From assembly GCF_027000115.1 (NCBI RefSeq), contig NZ_JALTON010000057.1:1-34069 (forward strand): a stretch of 34,069 bases of DNA, given 5' to 3'. How positions within the stretch are numbered: the first letter of the stretch is position 1; each line of letters begins with the position of its first letter. Origin of the DNA: Thiohalobacter sp. GTDB taxonomy: Bacteria; Pseudomonadota; Gammaproteobacteria; Thiohalobacterales; Thiohalobacteraceae. A model generated the notes under the pieces. The model had not been told where the DNA came from, did not search any database, and saw nothing but the letters and a program-made list of their open reading frames with translations. Of this stretch, positions 26,835-34,069 are shown piece by piece. A program made the position numbers and the translations under genes.

Positions 26835-28427
26835 TCAGGTCTCGAGCGTGAAACGTTCCTGGCCATGGCCGCGCTCGATCAGGCGACCGCAGCGCAAACG
26901 GGCGCGTTCGCCATTGATGTCCAGTTCCAGCAGCCGCTCTGGCCGGAACAGCCCGCGTGGGGCAACGAGAATGCGATAGCGATGGATGCCGTGGGCGAGT
27001 TCGCTCTCCAGCGCCGGCTGGAAGGCGACCTCTTGTCCGGTGTCGAGGGGGCGCACCGCGACCGGCCGTGCATCGTTGGCGATGTATTGGAGGCCGATGT
27101 CGGCGCCGTCCCCGGACTCGCGCTGATGCCAGCGGACCACGGCGACCAGCCAGTCGTGGCGGGCATGCGGCGGCGCCGGCAGCGTCACCAGCTGTCCCAC
27201 GGGTAAACGCCCGGCGGCCTCGCCGGGCACGGCAACGGCCACACCCCCGGCGCTACGATTCAGCAGTTTGCCCTTGCAGGGGGGCTGCGCATGCATCTGG
27301 CGCGGCTCAATCGATTCGAAGCTCGCGGCGAGATCGATCTCGTCGCTGTCCTGATCGGCGTAGGCGCGTGGATCGAAGGCGCGGCCGGCATGCAGTCGGT
27401 AGGCTTCGAACAGGCCGGAATGCAGTTCCAGCGCGCCCTCCGCCTGCACCCGCGGCAGCTTGCGGTCGGCGCGATGTCGCAACTGAAGGGAAAGGTGGCG
27501 CAGGAGCTGGGCGGCATCACTGGCGTACAGGCGCCGTGACAGGCCCAGGTGCTCCGGGCTGGCACCGGCCTGCAGGCGTTGCTGGTCCTGTTCCAGCTTG
27601 GCACGCAGCGCACGGCCGTCGATCAGGCGCCAGAGACGGCGTTCGGTGCCGGACTCGGGCGGGTGCGCAAACTCGCCCGGCTCGCAATGCAGGCAAACGG
27701 CCAGATGGTCCTGGTCGGGCAGCTCGCCCTCGGGCAGCGGTGCGCAGTGCAGCGGGAATTCCAGGCGATCGAGATAGGCCAGCACCTCCCATACCTGTCC
27801 CGCTGGTACCCGGAAGGGATCGGCCAGTCGCAGCACGGCGGCCTCGGCCAGGGCGCGGTCGGCCGACAGCGGGTGGGTGGCAAAGGGAAAATCCGGATGC
27901 TCGGTGGCGGGAATCTCGTGGGATTCGGCATACACGAACAGCTGGCCCAGCTCCCGCCACAAGGTGGCTTCGGCAGGAAGATAGTGCTGATAGCGGCAGG
28001 CCAGCAGCAGATGGATCAGGTGCGCCGCCAGATTGATCGCCTGGTGCAGATGGTGCGGCCTGCCCCAGCGGCGGGGCTCGCCCTGGGCATCGTTGACGAC
28101 GTACTTGTAGCCGATCAGCAGCTGTTCGGTGAAACCGTCCAGCAGTTGCAGCCGGTCGAGGTGCTCCGGGCCGGCGGTGGCACCGCGCAGCGCCTCGTGC
28201 AGGCGGCCGAAGGCGCGGGTGAAAGGCGCCAGCAGGGCCATGCGCCGGGTGGACGGCAGCGGCTGGTGGTTGATGTCGTGCAGCCGTTCGATCAGCCGCT
28301 GCGTGGTCTCGCGATCGCTGGTATAGGGCAGAGACTCGACCCAGGCCCGCAGTCGTTCGGGACGGGTATCGACGCCGGGTATGGCTTCCTGTCGAGGGAC
28401 GGTGAGGAACAGGCTGGCGACATTCAT
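26835..28427 (-). CDS. PilZ domain-containing protein
   Basis: 530 residues. The first ~370 are largely helical and soluble without a recognised catalytic domain (MNVASLFLTVPRQEAIPG..., IERLHDINHQPLPSTRRMALLAPF). A PilZ-like domain covers about 376-460: KLLNRSAGGVAVAV contains the NxSxxG half of the c-di-GMP site and ADIGLQYIA the final strand. The preceding RxxxR half is not clear (only EPRQMHA), so c-di-GMP binding may be weak or lost. Related proteins occur in Chromatiales with no assigned role. It lies 22 bases after the fumarase stop, so it is probably cotranscribed. Confidence 0.75.
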   Translation of the reverse strand: MNVASLFLTVPRQEAIPGVDTRPERLRAWVESLPYTSDRETTQRLIERLHDINHQPLPSTRRMALLAPFTRAFGRLHEALRGATAGPEHLDRLQLLDGFTEQLLIGYKYVVNDAQGEPRRWGRPHHLHQAINLAAHLIHLLLACRYQHYLPAEATLWRELGQLFVYAESHEIPATEHPDFPFATHPLSADRALAEAAVLRLADPFRVPAGQVWEVLAYLDRLEFPLHCAPLPEGELPDQDHLAVCLHCEPGEFAHPPESGTERRLWRLIDGRALRAKLEQDQQRLQAGASPEHLGLSRRLYASDAAQLLRHLSLQLRHRADRKLPRVQAEGALELHSGLFEAYRLHAGRAFDPRAYADQDSDEIDLAASFESIEPRQMHAQPPCKGKLLNRSAGGVAVAVPGEAAGRLPVGQLVTLPAPPHARHDWLVAVVRWHQRESGDGADIGLQYIANDARPVAVRPLDTGQEVAFQPALESELAHGIHRYRILVAPRGLFRPERLLELDINGERARLRCGRLIERGHGQERFTLET

Positions 28428-28449
28428 CCGTTGACGGGTCTCCCGGGTT

Positions 28450-29973
28450 TCAGGCCGTGCTGACCGGTATGCCGGCGATGCGGTTGCGCCATTCGCGCGG
28501 CCCGGTTTCGTGGATGGAACGGCCGCGACTGTCGACGGCCACCGTGACCGGCATGTCGCGCACCTCGAATTCGTAGATGGCCTCCATGCCCAGGTCCTCG
28601 AAGGCGACCACCCGGGCGGCGCGGATCGACTTTGCCACCAGGTAGGCCGCGCCGCCGGTGGCGATCAGGTACACCGCGCCGTGGCGGCGGATGGCCTCGA
28701 TGGCCTGCGGTCCGCGTTCGGCCTTGCCGATCATGCCCAGCAGGCCGGTATGGGCCAGCAGGGGTTCGGTGAACTTGTCCATGCGCGTGGCCGTGGTGGG
28801 GCCGGCGGGGCCGACCACCTCGTCGCCCACCGGGTCGACCGGGCCGACGTAATAGATGAAGCGATTGCGCAGGTCCACGCCCTCGGGCAGCGGCTCGCCG
28901 CGCTCGATCAGCTCGACCAGCCGCTTGTGGGCGGCATCACGGCCGGTGAGCAGTCGGCCGCTCAGCAGCAGTGTCTCGCCCGGCTGCCACTCGGCCACCG
29001 CCTCCCGCGTCACCTCGTCGAGGTCGACCCGCCGCGAGCCCCGGGTCGGGTCCCAGTCGATCTTCGGCCAGGTGTCCAGCGACGGCGGCTCCAGCCGTGC
29101 CGGGCCGCTGCCGTCGAGGGTGAAATGGATGTGGCGGGTGGCGGCGCAGTTGGGAATTACGGCAACCGGCTTGGAGGCGGCATGGGTCGGGTAGTCGAGC
29201 ACCTTCACGTCCAGCACCGTGGTCAGGCCGCCCAGGCCCTGGGCGCCGATGCCGAGGGCATTGACCTTGTCGTAGAGTTCGAGGCGCAGTTCCTCGGCAC
29301 GGCTGGCCGGTCCGCGTTCGCGCAGCGCCTGAATGTCGATGGGCGCCAGCAACGACTGCTTGGCCAGCAGCATGGCCTTTTCCGCAGTGCCGCCGATGCC
29401 GATGCCCAGCAGCCCGGGCGGACACCAGCCCGCGCCCATCGCCGGTACCTGCGACAGTACCCAGTCGACCACGCTGTCGCTGGGATTGAGGATGGCGAAC
29501 CGCGCCTTGTTCTCCGAGCCGCCACCCTTGGCGGCGAGGAAGAATTCGATCCGGTCCCCCGGCACCAGCTCGAAATGCACCACGGCCGGGGTATTGTCCC
29601 CGGTGTTGCGTCGCGCGCCGTCCGGATCCGACACCACCGAGGCGCGCAGGGGATTGTCCGGGTTGGTATAGGCATCGTGCACCCCCTGGTTGATCAGGTC
29701 TTCCAGCGATGCGTCCGCATCCCAGCGGGCATCGCGGCCGACGCGCACGAAGGCGGTGACGATGCCCGTGTCCTGGCATACCGGGCGGTGACCCTCGGCG
29801 CTCATGCGCGAGTTGATCAGGATCTGGGCAATGGCATCCCGGGCCGCCGGTGATTCCTCGCGCAGATAGGCCTCGTGCAGGGCCCGGATGAAATCGGGCG
29901 GATGATAGTAGGAAATGTACTGCAGGCCGTCGGCGACACTGGTGACGATGTCCTGGGCGGAAATGCGTTTCAT
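28450..29973 (-). CDS. fumA: Fumarate hydratase class I (iron-sulfur)
   Basis: Oxygen-sensitive 4Fe-4S enzyme interconverting fumarate and malate in the TCA cycle. 507 residues: N-terminal alpha-type domain (MKRISAQDIVTSVADGLQYISYYHPPDF...) and C-terminal beta-type swivelling domain (GRLLTGRDAAHKRL, YYVGPVDPVGDEVVGPAGPTT). The three cluster cysteines are seen as Cys66 (PVCQDTG), Cys184 (GWCPPG) and Cys276 (IPNCAATRH). The ATG at 29973 has GGAG upstream and matches the family start; the longer open frame does not. Whether it corresponds to the aerobic FumA or anaerobic FumB of E. coli cannot be told. Confidence 0.96.
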   Translation of the reverse strand: MKRISAQDIVTSVADGLQYISYYHPPDFIRALHEAYLREESPAARDAIAQILINSRMSAEGHRPVCQDTGIVTAFVRVGRDARWDADASLEDLINQGVHDAYTNPDNPLRASVVSDPDGARRNTGDNTPAVVHFELVPGDRIEFFLAAKGGGSENKARFAILNPSDSVVDWVLSQVPAMGAGWCPPGLLGIGIGGTAEKAMLLAKQSLLAPIDIQALRERGPASRAEELRLELYDKVNALGIGAQGLGGLTTVLDVKVLDYPTHAASKPVAVIPNCAATRHIHFTLDGSGPARLEPPSLDTWPKIDWDPTRGSRRVDLDEVTREAVAEWQPGETLLLSGRLLTGRDAAHKRLVELIERGEPLPEGVDLRNRFIYYVGPVDPVGDEVVGPAGPTTATRMDKFTEPLLAHTGLLGMIGKAERGPQAIEAIRRHGAVYLIATGGAAYLVAKSIRAARVVAFEDLGMEAIYEFEVRDMPVTVAVDSRGRSIHETGPREWRNRIAGIPVSTA

Positions 29974-30084
29974 CGAAGCTCCGGGATGGAACCTTTTGCA
30001 GTGGTCGGGCGTCTTGTTCATCAAGGCCTCGCCTGCCGGGTGTGCTTGTCCGGTGTGCGTGGCCTGTCGGGATCCCTTGAACCG

Positions 30085-30112
30085 ATTGTAGTCGTCCCCG
30101 GCCACCAAGAAA
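30085..30112 (-). promoter_or_regulatory. Possible promoter for fumarase
   Basis: On the minus strand TACAAT (30090-30085) is preceded 16 bases upstream by TTTCTT, about 110 bases before the fumarase ATG. The -10 is good, the -35 poor. Confidence 0.3.
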
Positions 30113-30180
30113 CCACACTCGGCATGTTGCTTGCAAGTGGGTCAGGGCGGTGGCAGGGTAGGCGGCCGAGGAAACACGCC

Positions 30181-30678
30181 ATGAGATGGTTACGGATGCG
30201 ATACCTGCTGCTCCCCCTTTTGCTGCTGGCCGGGCTTGCCCATGCCGGCATCGACTTCAGCCTGCCCGACGTCGAGGGCAAGCCCCGTTCCCTGTCGGAG
30301 TTTCGCGGCAAGTGGGTGGTGGTGAACTACTGGGCCACCTGGTGCCCGCCCTGCCTTGAAGAGATCCCGGATCTGGTGGATTTTCACGAACGGCACAAGG
30401 ACGGGGATGCTGTGGTGCTCGGCATCAACTACGAGGACATCGACCCCCGCCGGCTGCGGGCCTTCATAGAGGAATACTTCATCAGTTATCCGGTGCTGGT
30501 GAGCAGCGACATGGCGCCACCGCATCCGGACATGCCCGTGGGAGGGCTGCCGACGACCTACATCATTTCTCCCGAAGGCGAACTGGTGGCGCGGCAGGTG
30601 GGTACCGTCACTGCCGAGCTGCTCGAGAAGTACCTGGCCCGCAAGCAGCAGGAACGCGCCGGAGCTGAGGGGAAGTAG
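30181..30678 (+). CDS. TlpA/ResA-like periplasmic thioredoxin
   Basis: 165 residues with a signal peptide or anchor (YLLLPLLLLAGLAHAG, about 7-22). The fold is AhpC/TSA-type thioredoxin: FSLPDVEGKPRSLSEFRGKWVVVNYWATWCPPC with the redox motif WCPPC, then GLPTTYIISPEGELVARQVG with the cis-Pro loop. Such proteins reduce periplasmic disulfides, for example in cytochrome c maturation or copper delivery. The ATG at 30181 has GAGG 9 bases upstream; an internal ATG at 30196 is an alternative. First gene of a five-gene operon ending in acyP; the next gene starts 3 bases after its stop. Confidence 0.88.
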   Translation: MRWLRMRYLLLPLLLLAGLAHAGIDFSLPDVEGKPRSLSEFRGKWVVVNYWATWCPPCLEEIPDLVDFHERHKDGDAVVLGINYEDIDPRRLRAFIEEYFISYPVLVSSDMAPPHPDMPVGGLPTTYIISPEGELVARQVGTVTAELLEKYLARKQQERAGAEGK

Positions 30679-30681
30679 GTC

Positions 30682-31227
30682 ATGTGGCAAAGGGTGTTCG
30701 CGGGCCTGTTGTGCGCTCTGTTGCCGCTGGCCGGTAGCGCCATCGAGCTGCGCGATCCGCAGACACACTTCTTCGAGACCACGCTGGGCGACTTCCGCGA
30801 GGAACTGGTCGCGGCGCGCGAGGCGGGGAAGCAGGGTATCCTGCTGTTCTTCGAACTGGACGAGTGCCCCTTCTGCCATCGCATGAAGGAGACGGTCCTC
30901 AACCGCAGTGACGTCCAGGACTACTATCGCAGTCACTTTCGCATCTTCGCCGTGGACATCGAGGGTGACGTGCCCATCGTCGACTTCGACGGCAATGAAA
31001 CCACCGAAAAGGACTTCGCCTTCCGCCAGCATCGGGTACGGGCCACGCCGGTGTTCCTGTTCTTCGACCTCGACGGCAAGCCCGTTGCGCGCTACACGGG
31101 AGCGACCCGAGACGCCGAGGAATTCCTGCTGCTGGGAGAATACGTGGTCAGCGGCGCCTGGCGCACGCAGAGCTTTACGCGCTACAAGCGCCAGCGGCGC
31201 GCGCAGGACCGAGAGGGGGCTGGGTGA
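30682..31227 (+). CDS. Periplasmic thioredoxin-fold protein with CPFC motif (SoxW-like)
   Basis: 181 residues with a signal peptide (VFAGLLCALLPLAGSA, about 5-20). The thioredoxin fold has the motif ECPFCHRMKETVLN near residue 62, unlike the WCPPC of its neighbour, and a TPVFLFFDLDGKPVARYTG segment containing the cis-Pro. ECPFCxxMK resembles thioredoxin_2/SoxW-type proteins that keep periplasmic partners reduced; no sox genes are seen here. The C-terminus is basic (RYKRQRRAQDREGAG). Its stop overlaps the GTG start of the TolC gene by 4 bases. Confidence 0.82.
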   Translation: MWQRVFAGLLCALLPLAGSAIELRDPQTHFFETTLGDFREELVAAREAGKQGILLFFELDECPFCHRMKETVLNRSDVQDYYRSHFRIFAVDIEGDVPIVDFDGNETTEKDFAFRQHRVRATPVFLFFDLDGKPVARYTGATRDAEEFLLLGEYVVSGAWRTQSFTRYKRQRRAQDREGAG

Positions 31228-32525
31228 GGCGACACGCCGGTGTGTCGGTCCCGCGATTGCTGCCGGGCGTGATGGCGCTGGTATCGGCGCTGTTCGCCCA
31301 CGCCGCGCCCGATACACTCCCCGAGCCGCTGACCCTGCGGGCTGCCCTGGCTGCGCTGGTACCCGACCACCCCGATCTGGCGCGTGCCGACGCTGAAAGT
31401 GCCCTGGCCCGGGCCGAACGCGATGCCGCCGAGGCGCGCTACGGCCTGAGTGCCACGCTCGAGGCCGAGGCCCGCTACATCGATCCCTCCCCGCTGGCGC
31501 CCGACCCGGACCACAACGATTCCCGTGCCGGCCTCGAATTGCGCAGGCGCTTCTACGATTTCGGTCGGACCGCAGCGTTGCACGCGGCCGGCGAGGCGCT
31601 GGTCGGCAGCCGCGCCGAGCGTGCCCGGGCCGCGTGGCAGGCGCGGCGGCTGGATGTCATGGCCCGTTTCTTCGACGTGCTGCTGGCAGACCTGGCCTTC
31701 CGGGTGCAGGATGAGGCCATGGCCATTGCCTATGTGCGCCTCGACCGCGCCCGCGACCGCCATGAGCTGGGTCAGGTCTCCGATATCGAGCTGCTGGAAT
31801 TCGAGACCCGCTACCAGGAGGTGCGCGAAGCCCGCTTCGCCGCCCAGGCGCGGCAGCGGGTGAGCCGCGTGCAACTGGCCGAGGCCCTGGGCCGTCCCGG
31901 CGCCATGCCCTCGGTGCTGATCGAACCGGATCTGTCCGCCGTGCTCGCGCGCGCCCAGCCCGAGGTTACCGCCATGATGGCAGAGGTCGCCGCCGACAGC
32001 CCGGAGCTGCGTGCCCTGCGCATCGAACTGGCGGCCGCCGAGGCCCGTCGCGAGGCGGCCATGGCGCAGAACCGGCCGGTGCTGAGTGGCCGGATAGGTA
32101 GCTATCGCTACAGCCGGGACTTCGGCTCGCGCGATCGCTGGCGCGCGGGCATCATTCTGGAATGGCCCTTCCATGACGGTGGGCGGCGCCAGGCGGCGAC
32201 TGCCGCCGCGCAGGCCGAGCGCGACCGGCTGGCAGCCGAGCTGCGTGCCCGGGAAAGCGCCTTGCGATCGCGGGTGGCGGAACTGGTCGAGCGGCTTGCG
32301 GTATTGCGCGCGGCGCGGGATGCCGCCCGTACCCGCAGCGATTATCGCGAGTTGTATCTCGACCGCAGTCGGGCCCTGTACGAAATGGAAGTCGCCACGG
32401 ATCTGGGCGACGCCATGGTGCTGTCCACCGAGGCGCGGCTGCGCCAGGCCGAGGCCGACTATGCCTACTGGCTGGCCTGGGCCGAACTGGATGCCCTGCG
32501 CGGGCGACTGGGCGAGGAACCCTGA
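31224..32525 (+). CDS. TolC family outer-membrane channel protein
   Basis: 433 residues. A signal peptide (GVMALVSALFAHAAP) precedes two outer-membrane-efflux repeats, long Ala/Arg/Glu-rich helices such as VQDEAMAIAYVRLDRARDRH, HELGQVSDIELLEFETRYQEVREA and the second-repeat YLDRSRALYEMEVATDLGDAM. These form the trimeric TolC-like tunnel. The GTG start overlaps the preceding stop (GTGA). Expected to work with the adaptor downstream in exporting something across the envelope; the pump component is absent locally, so the substrate is unknown. Confidence 0.88.
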   Translation: MRRHAGVSVPRLLPGVMALVSALFAHAAPDTLPEPLTLRAALAALVPDHPDLARADAESALARAERDAAEARYGLSATLEAEARYIDPSPLAPDPDHNDSRAGLELRRRFYDFGRTAALHAAGEALVGSRAERARAAWQARRLDVMARFFDVLLADLAFRVQDEAMAIAYVRLDRARDRHELGQVSDIELLEFETRYQEVREARFAAQARQRVSRVQLAEALGRPGAMPSVLIEPDLSAVLARAQPEVTAMMAEVAADSPELRALRIELAAAEARREAAMAQNRPVLSGRIGSYRYSRDFGSRDRWRAGIILEWPFHDGGRRQAATAAAQAERDRLAAELRARESALRSRVAELVERLAVLRAARDAARTRSDYRELYLDRSRALYEMEVATDLGDAMVLSTEARLRQAEADYAYWLAWAELDALRGRLGEEP

Positions 32526-32526
32526 C

Positions 32527-33270
32527 ATGAGGCAGGCGAGCATGAAATGGATCGTGGCCTGGACATGGTGGTTGCTGGCCGGGCCGGCACTGGCGGAGCG
32601 CTGGAGCGGGCGGCTGGCCTGGGTCGACATCACCCGCCTGTCGACCGGGGTCTCGGGCATGGTCGTGGCGGTTTCGGCGCGGCCGGGCGACCGGGTTGCC
32701 GAGGGCCAGTCGCTGCTGAAACTGGACCAGTCGGCCTTCCGGGCACGGTTGGCAGCGGCCGGCGCCGAGATCGAGAAGGCCGCGGCCGAGCGTGACGAGG
32801 CCAGGCGGGAGCTGGATCGCGCCCGCGAGCTGTTCGAGCGCACCCTGCTCTCGGTGCGCGAGCTGCAACTGGCCGAGATCGGTCTCGCGCGGGCCGAGGC
32901 GGCGCTGCGCGCGGCCCGTGCCCGGAAAGCCGCAGCCGAATTCGATCTGCGTTACAGTGAAATCCGCGCGCCCTTTGCCGGCCGCGTCGTGGCCCGCGAC
33001 GTGATGCCGGGCGAGCGGGTGTCGGTGGAGGAATGCCCGAGGCCATTGTTGATACTGGCGCGTGGTGACCGGATGGCGGTGCGTTTCGCGCCCGGCGACG
33101 CTGTGCCGGCGGTGGGCGACAGCCTGCGGGTGACGGCGGGCGGCGCGAGCTGGACGGCGCGGCTGGTGCGCATCGAGACCGGGGCCGACGGCGAGCCGCT
33201 CGCAGTCGCGGAATTCGAAACCGACCGCCCCTTGCAGGCCGGTCTGCCCGTCGAGGTGCGGCGCCCGTGA
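32527..33270 (+). CDS. HlyD/RND-type periplasmic adaptor subunit, short
   Basis: 247 residues, shorter than the usual 350-400 of RND adaptors. An N-terminal signal or anchor (IVAWTWWLLAGPALAE) leads to a lipoyl half-motif (GVSGMVVAVSARPGDRVAEGQSLLKLD), a helical hairpin (EKAAAERDEARRELDRARELFE to LARAEAALRAARARKAAAEFDL), the second lipoyl half (YSEIRAPFAGRVVARDVMPGERV) and a beta-barrel; the distal membrane-proximal domain seems missing. The ATG at 32527 has GAGGAA 7 bases upstream; an ATG at 32542 is possible. It directly follows the TolC gene and overlaps acyP. Confidence 0.85.
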   Translation: MRQASMKWIVAWTWWLLAGPALAERWSGRLAWVDITRLSTGVSGMVVAVSARPGDRVAEGQSLLKLDQSAFRARLAAAGAEIEKAAAERDEARRELDRARELFERTLLSVRELQLAEIGLARAEAALRAARARKAAAEFDLRYSEIRAPFAGRVVARDVMPGERVSVEECPRPLLILARGDRMAVRFAPGDAVPAVGDSLRVTAGGASWTARLVRIETGADGEPLAVAEFETDRPLQAGLPVEVRRP

Positions 33271-33539
33271 TCGTTGCCCGCCGTTGCCGGGTGACGGGCC
33301 GCGTGCAGGGGGTCTTCTATCGCGCCAGTACCCGCCGTCAGGCCGAGGCGCTGGGGGTGTCCGGTCATGCCATAAACCTGCCGGACGGCGCCGTCGAGGT
33401 GCTCGCCGTGGGTCCGGCCGAGGCCGTCGAGGCACTCTGCGCCTGGCTGTGGGCGGGGCCGCCTGCGGCGGCCGTGCGCGAGGTGCGTTGCGAGGTGCTG
33501 GACCCGCCGCCGGCGGTGCGGGGCTTTGCGACCGGCTGA
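33267..33539 (+). CDS. acyP: Acylphosphatase
   Basis: 90-residue cytosolic enzyme hydrolysing acyl phosphates such as carbamoyl or acetyl phosphate. The phosphate-binding GRVQGVFYRAST contains the catalytic Arg, and the Asn of INLPDGAVEV is the other catalytic residue. A GTG start overlaps the adaptor stop (GTGA), so it closes the operon. Its presence in an envelope operon is likely incidental, since acyP is often found as a small passenger gene. Confidence 0.93.
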   Translation: MIVARRCRVTGRVQGVFYRASTRRQAEALGVSGHAINLPDGAVEVLAVGPAEAVEALCAWLWAGPPAAAVREVRCEVLDPPPAVRGFATG

Positions 33540-33583
33540 AGCCGATCTTCCGCACTGCGCGGATGGTGACGCAGCTTGTGCAG

Positions 33584-33666
33584 GATGGGCAAAGGCGCGT
33601 AGCGACGTGCCCATCAGAGTTTTACCGCTGTTGTGATGGGCACGGCCCTCCGGGCCTTTACCCATC
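33584..33666. repeat. Two GATGGGCA hairpins downstream of acyP
   Basis: GATGGGCA (33584-33591) with TGCCCATC (33608-33615), and GATGGGCA (33635-33642) with TACCCATC (33659-33666), the second enclosing a GGCCCTCCGGGCC hairpin. The same 8-bp arms and an AGGATGGGCAAAG context occur at 415-446 and 598-629. They may act as transcript ends after acyP, but neither has a T tract. Confidence 0.65.
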
Positions 33667-33690
33667 GTACCCGCCCTCGCGAGGCCGGTC

Positions 33691-33954
33691 GCTAGCCCGC
33701 ATATTGCACCAGGTCGGAAGCGGGCGGGAGCCAACTTGTTGTCCTGGTACGTAATGAACCGGATTTTTTGCCCATGGCCCGGAGTACGATTTGTGCCCGC
33801 CCGCTTCCTGCTGCGGCCCTGGCGGATTTTCGCTCGGCCTCGGGGGTGCTTCACTCAAGCCGTAGCGACGGCTACGGCTTGAGCGCCAGCTCTCCCCGAG
33901 CCCGGCTGCAAATCCGCCATCATCCGCAGCCTCTGGTGCAATATGCGGGCTAGC
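33691..33954. mobile_element. 264-bp structured element with perfect 21-bp terminal inverted repeats (MITE-like)
   Basis: Bases 33691-33711 and 33934-33954 are perfect 21-bp inverted repeats that begin with the palindrome GCTAGC; CTAG could instead be a target duplication with the ends starting CCCGCATATTG. Inside are further inverted pairs: a perfect 13-bp pair (33716-33728 with 33796-33808); an imperfect ~26-bp pair (about 33821-33846 with 33894-33919); and in its loop a perfect 12-bp pair CTCAAGCCGTAG / CTACGGCTTGAG (33855-33866, 33873-33884). The whole could fold as a multi-arm structure. No coding frame of note. A deletion version lies at 7645-7720. Confidence 0.7.
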
Positions 33955-33972
33955 TGTGATCTTCCAGTAGGT

Positions 33973-34069
33973 TGTTCACTCGGGGTTTACCCGGAGAATT
34001 GGAGGTGCAACCCAAACCAATGCTTCGAGGACCCCGAATGAACAGCCATAAAAATGCCCGATTAACCGT
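33973..34069 (+). mobile_element. Left end of an IS481-family insertion sequence (cut by window edge)
   Basis: The transposase start at 34038 follows a short leader that opens about TGTTCACTCGGGG (from 33973), a plausible terminal repeat beginning with the TGT of IS481 elements. The right end is outside the window, so the exact ends and target duplication cannot be confirmed. Confidence 0.6.
34038..34069 (+). CDS. IS481-family transposase, first 10 codons
   Basis: ATG at 34038 starts MNSHKNARLT and runs off the window. The opening M-N-x-H-K-N-A-R-L-T is highly characteristic of IS481-type DDE transposases. GGAGG lies about 24 bases upstream and CGAGGACCCCGA immediately upstream could serve as the ribosome site. 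Only this fragment is visible, so intactness is unknown. Confidence 0.7.
   Translation, partial: MNSHKNARLT

Noticed and set aside
31182-32843. 553-codon minus-strand frame opposite the TolC and adaptor genes
   Set aside because: Antisense shadow in a tightly overlapping plus-strand operon.
33855-33884. Perfect 12-bp hairpin as a rho-independent terminator
   Set aside because: No T tract follows and the hairpin is nested in the larger inverted-repeat element.

Overview
This is a GC-rich, densely coded chromosomal window from what is most likely a gammaproteobacterium of the Chromatiales/Ectothiorhodospiraceae kind. That is an inference from gene families and gene order: rnfABCDGE followed by nth, metG next to divergent apbC(mrp)-dcd, purM/purN next to a divergent DUF2066 / CDP-alcohol phosphotransferase / AI-2E / hda run, then DUF2069-wrbA-arsC. 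No rRNA, tRNA or CRISPR array was seen. Most of the window is conserved housekeeping; the accessory interest lies in a RiPP operon, in an unusual envelope operon at the right end, and in several families of intergenic repeats.

Layout. 1-308: 3' end of a flavoprotein disulfide reductase. 309-791: non-coding tandem 183-bp repeat. 792-2513: argG and gloA on the + strand, with related repeats on both sides of argG. 2657-7015 (- strand): a MNIO/DUF692 RiPP operon of the HvfABC(X)/bufferin type: a secreted precursor with six EGKCG motifs (hvfA), the MNIO enzyme (hvfB), its DUF2063 partner (hvfC), an FMN/Fe-S glutamate-synthase-like oxidoreductase, and a DoxX membrane protein. The likely role, by analogy with studied relatives, is copper handling by a cysteine-modified periplasmic peptide. 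7193-15800 (- strand): DUF1841, nth, the complete rnf operon (membrane ferredoxin:NAD+ oxidoreductase) and metG.

16025-17758 (+): apbC/mrp (Fe-S carrier) and dcd. 17771-20548 (-): DUF3108 protein, purN, purM. 20675-24057 (+): DUF2066 protein, CDP-alcohol phosphotransferase, AI-2E/PerM permease, hda. 24020-25351 (-): DUF2069, wrbA, ArsC-family protein. 25509-26757 (+): two small lipoproteins with similar helical repeats, the second carrying LysM, closed by a strong terminator. 26835-29973 (-): fumarase class I followed by a PilZ protein. 30181-33539 (+): a compact five-gene operon of two periplasmic thioredoxin-fold proteins, a TolC-type channel, a periplasmic adaptor and acylphosphatase, with no inner-membrane pump.

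33540-34069 is a repeat-rich end: two GATGGGCA hairpins, a 264-bp element with perfect 21-bp terminal inverted repeats and nested internal hairpins (a short deletion version lies at 7645-7720), and the left end of an IS481-family insertion sequence cut by the window edge. The strongest candidates for follow-up are the six-motif RiPP precursor with its embedded glutamate-synthase-like gene, and the structured 264-bp element with its internal derivative.
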